Of a stretch of DNA of 64,000 nucleotides, positions 63,012 to 64,000 are shown piece by piece. The notes beneath the pieces are model-generated. The model made no database searches, had not been told where the DNA came from, and saw only the letters and a program-made list of their open reading frames with translations. The stretch lies in contig NZ_CP058278.1 in assembly GCF_013389455.1 (NCBI RefSeq), forward strand, positions 2,852,001-2,916,000, given 5' to 3'. Position numbers and translations under genes: made by a program. Source of the stretch: Flavobacterium inviolabile (GTDB taxonomy: Bacteria > Bacteroidota > Bacteroidia > Flavobacteriales > Flavobacteriaceae). The number at the start of each line of letters is the position of its first letter. Position 1 is the stretch's first letter.

Positions 63012-64000
63012 TTATTCGTGGATATCTTTTAATTTTTGTGCCGGTTTGCTTCGTTCGGCTTTTACCATTGCTGTGGTTACATTGGTTTTATTATTGCCCC
63101 AATTGTTGTACACATACGTCAATACATTGGCAATCTCATCGTCTGTCAGGTTCTGGCTGGTCATCACGCTGTTGTATTTTTTACCGTTTACCGTTATTTC
63201 GCCTGTCAACCCGTGCAGTACTGCATTAATTGCTCTTTTTGTATCGGCATTCAGGTAATCTGATTTGGCCAATGGCGGAAAGGCGCTTGGGATGCCCTGT
63301 CCTTCAGACTGATGGCAGGCAAAACAGGTTCTGCCATAGATTTCTTTACCGGCTTTAAGTTTTTCGTCCAGTGTTTTGGGAGCAACCGCTTTGGGTGCGT
63401 CTTTTTCTTTAGGCATATTCTGGATCGTTCCGCCTTCCGGTAAATAGATTCCTTCCTGTACCGTTCCTGAATAGACATTTTTATCCTGCTCGCCTTCTAC
63501 TTTCAGCATACCTAAAGCCCCTTTGTTAAACGCTCTGAAAATGGAATGATCCACCAGGATAAAGGTGCCCGGAACATCAACCTTAAATTCAACAATTGCA
63601 GCACCTCCGGCCGGTATTAAGGTGGTCTGTACATCTTTATTGATAACGCTTCCGCCTTCGAGGTATACTTTATCGAAAATTTCACCGATCACATGGAAGG
63701 ACGATACCAGGTTCGGTCCGCCGTTACCCATATAAATACGGACTGTTTCTCCTTTTTTTGCCGTGATGGCATTGTCCCCGGTTATAGCGCCTACTTTACC
63801 GTTAAAAACAACATAGTCCGGTTGTTCCTTGATTGCTTTTTCCATATCGAAAGGCTGGGTTCCCTGATCGCCATAATTTCCTTTGGTGTAGAAATCACCC
63901 TGCATTACATAGTATTCCTTGTCTACCGGAGGCAATCCGCCTTCGGGCTCTACCAGAATTAGCCCATACATACCGTTGGCAATGTGCATCCCCACCGGAG
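63012..64000 (-). CDS. nirK: Copper nitrite reductase with C-terminal cytochrome c domain (5' end beyond window)
   Basis: Partial: the frame runs off the right edge. Visible are the type 1 copper region [20 protein letters not shown], the second cupredoxin domain ([40 protein letters not shown] with type 2 copper ligands), a linker and a class I cytochrome c domain with CFACHQ. It reduces nitrite to NO in the periplasm. The fused haem domain can feed electrons directly to the type 1 copper. It heads the minus-strand nir operon. Confidence 0.95.
   Translation of the reverse strand, partial: PVGMHIANGMYGLILVEPEGGLPPVDKEYYVMQGDFYTKGNYGDQGTQPFDMEKAIKEQPDYVVFNGKVGAITGDNAITAKKGETVRIYMGNGGPNLVSSFHVIGEIFDKVYLEGGSVINKDVQTTLIPAGGAAIVEFKVDVPGTFILVDHSIFRAFNKGALGMLKVEGEQDKNVYSGTVQEGIYLPEGGTIQNMPKEKDAPKAVAPKTLDEKLKAGKEIYGRTCFACHQSEGQGIPSAFPPLAKSDYLNADTKRAINAVLHGLTGEITVNGKKYNSVMTSQNLTDDEIANVLTYVYNNWGNNKTNVTTAMVKAERSKPAQKLKDIHE

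Noticed and set aside
1..64000. CRISPR arrays, insertion sequences, prophage or integron
   Set aside because: No regularly spaced repeats, transposase or integrase ORFs were seen. The repeats near 3500-5300 are tRNA-like and not CRISPR.

Overview
This window reads as a chromosome segment of a denitrifying Flavobacteriaceae bacterium, close to Flavobacterium. It is AT-rich. Promoters carry the Bacteroidetes TAnnTTTG -7 element, one giant secreted protein ends in a type IX secretion (T9SS) sorting tail, a heavy-metal RND pump is fused to its TolC partner, and the N2O reductase is the Sec/lipoprotein-type (clade II) NosZ. No insertion sequence, prophage or CRISPR array is visible.

Region 1 (1-6050): after a truncated + strand gene come an archaemetzincin-like lipoprotein, an NRDE (TANGO2-like) protein and a DEDDh exonuclease. 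Then comes the most unusual block, on the minus strand from about 6000 down to 2127. It holds two tiny ORFs with their own promoters and terminators, a tRNA-Asn, a long hairpin, a divergent tRNA-Phe-like gene, a 106-aa orphan ORF overlapping an ATP-grasp gene, an array of broken tRNA-like units joined by short hairpins, and a slipin (band-7/SPFH) gene. I read it as a tRNA-centred stress or RNA-repair/decoy cassette. The architecture is seen in the sequence; the function is inferred.

Region 2 (6050-28150): a 1225-aa T9SS-exported FN3 protein, an alpha/beta hydrolase, a TPR hybrid histidine kinase, and a metal-responsive two-component system followed by two HME-RND efflux operons. The first is tolC-adaptor-czcA. 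The second is a small protein, a czcA-tolC fusion and an adaptor. Near-identical terminators follow both. A triple TTAAGG direct repeat precedes the first. A MORN-repeat lipoprotein follows.

Region 3 (28300-34450): a serine beta-lactamase-like hydrolase, a compact class I ribonucleotide reductase (nrdB, then a short nrdA without an ATP cone), two Crp/Fnr regulators, and a possible Fnr-box-driven small RNA.

Region 4 (34450-64000): a denitrification island. On the minus strand run cytochrome c, nosZ, nosL fusion, nosD, nosF, nosY and a truncated haemoglobin. Divergent from these are a copper supply set (small Cys protein, Met/His-rich lipoprotein, TonB receptor), norCB, a 599-aa uncharacterised protein, a second truncated haemoglobin, azurin, a quinol-type norB, nadA, nadB, the Fe-S repair protein RIC, a class III ribonucleotide reductase whose glycyl-radical tail is a separate ORF, its activase, and two membrane proteins. 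At the end on the minus strand lie nirK (cut by the window edge), cytochrome c, an FGE-like protein, SCO and a porin. Palindromes of the form ATGAYTnnnRTCAT sit about 33 bp upstream of TAnnTTTG-like -7 elements at several of these operons, which suggests one Crp/Fnr-type regulon. Together the genes convert nitrite to NO, N2O and N2, supply copper, buffer NO, and provide dNTPs and NAD without oxygen.
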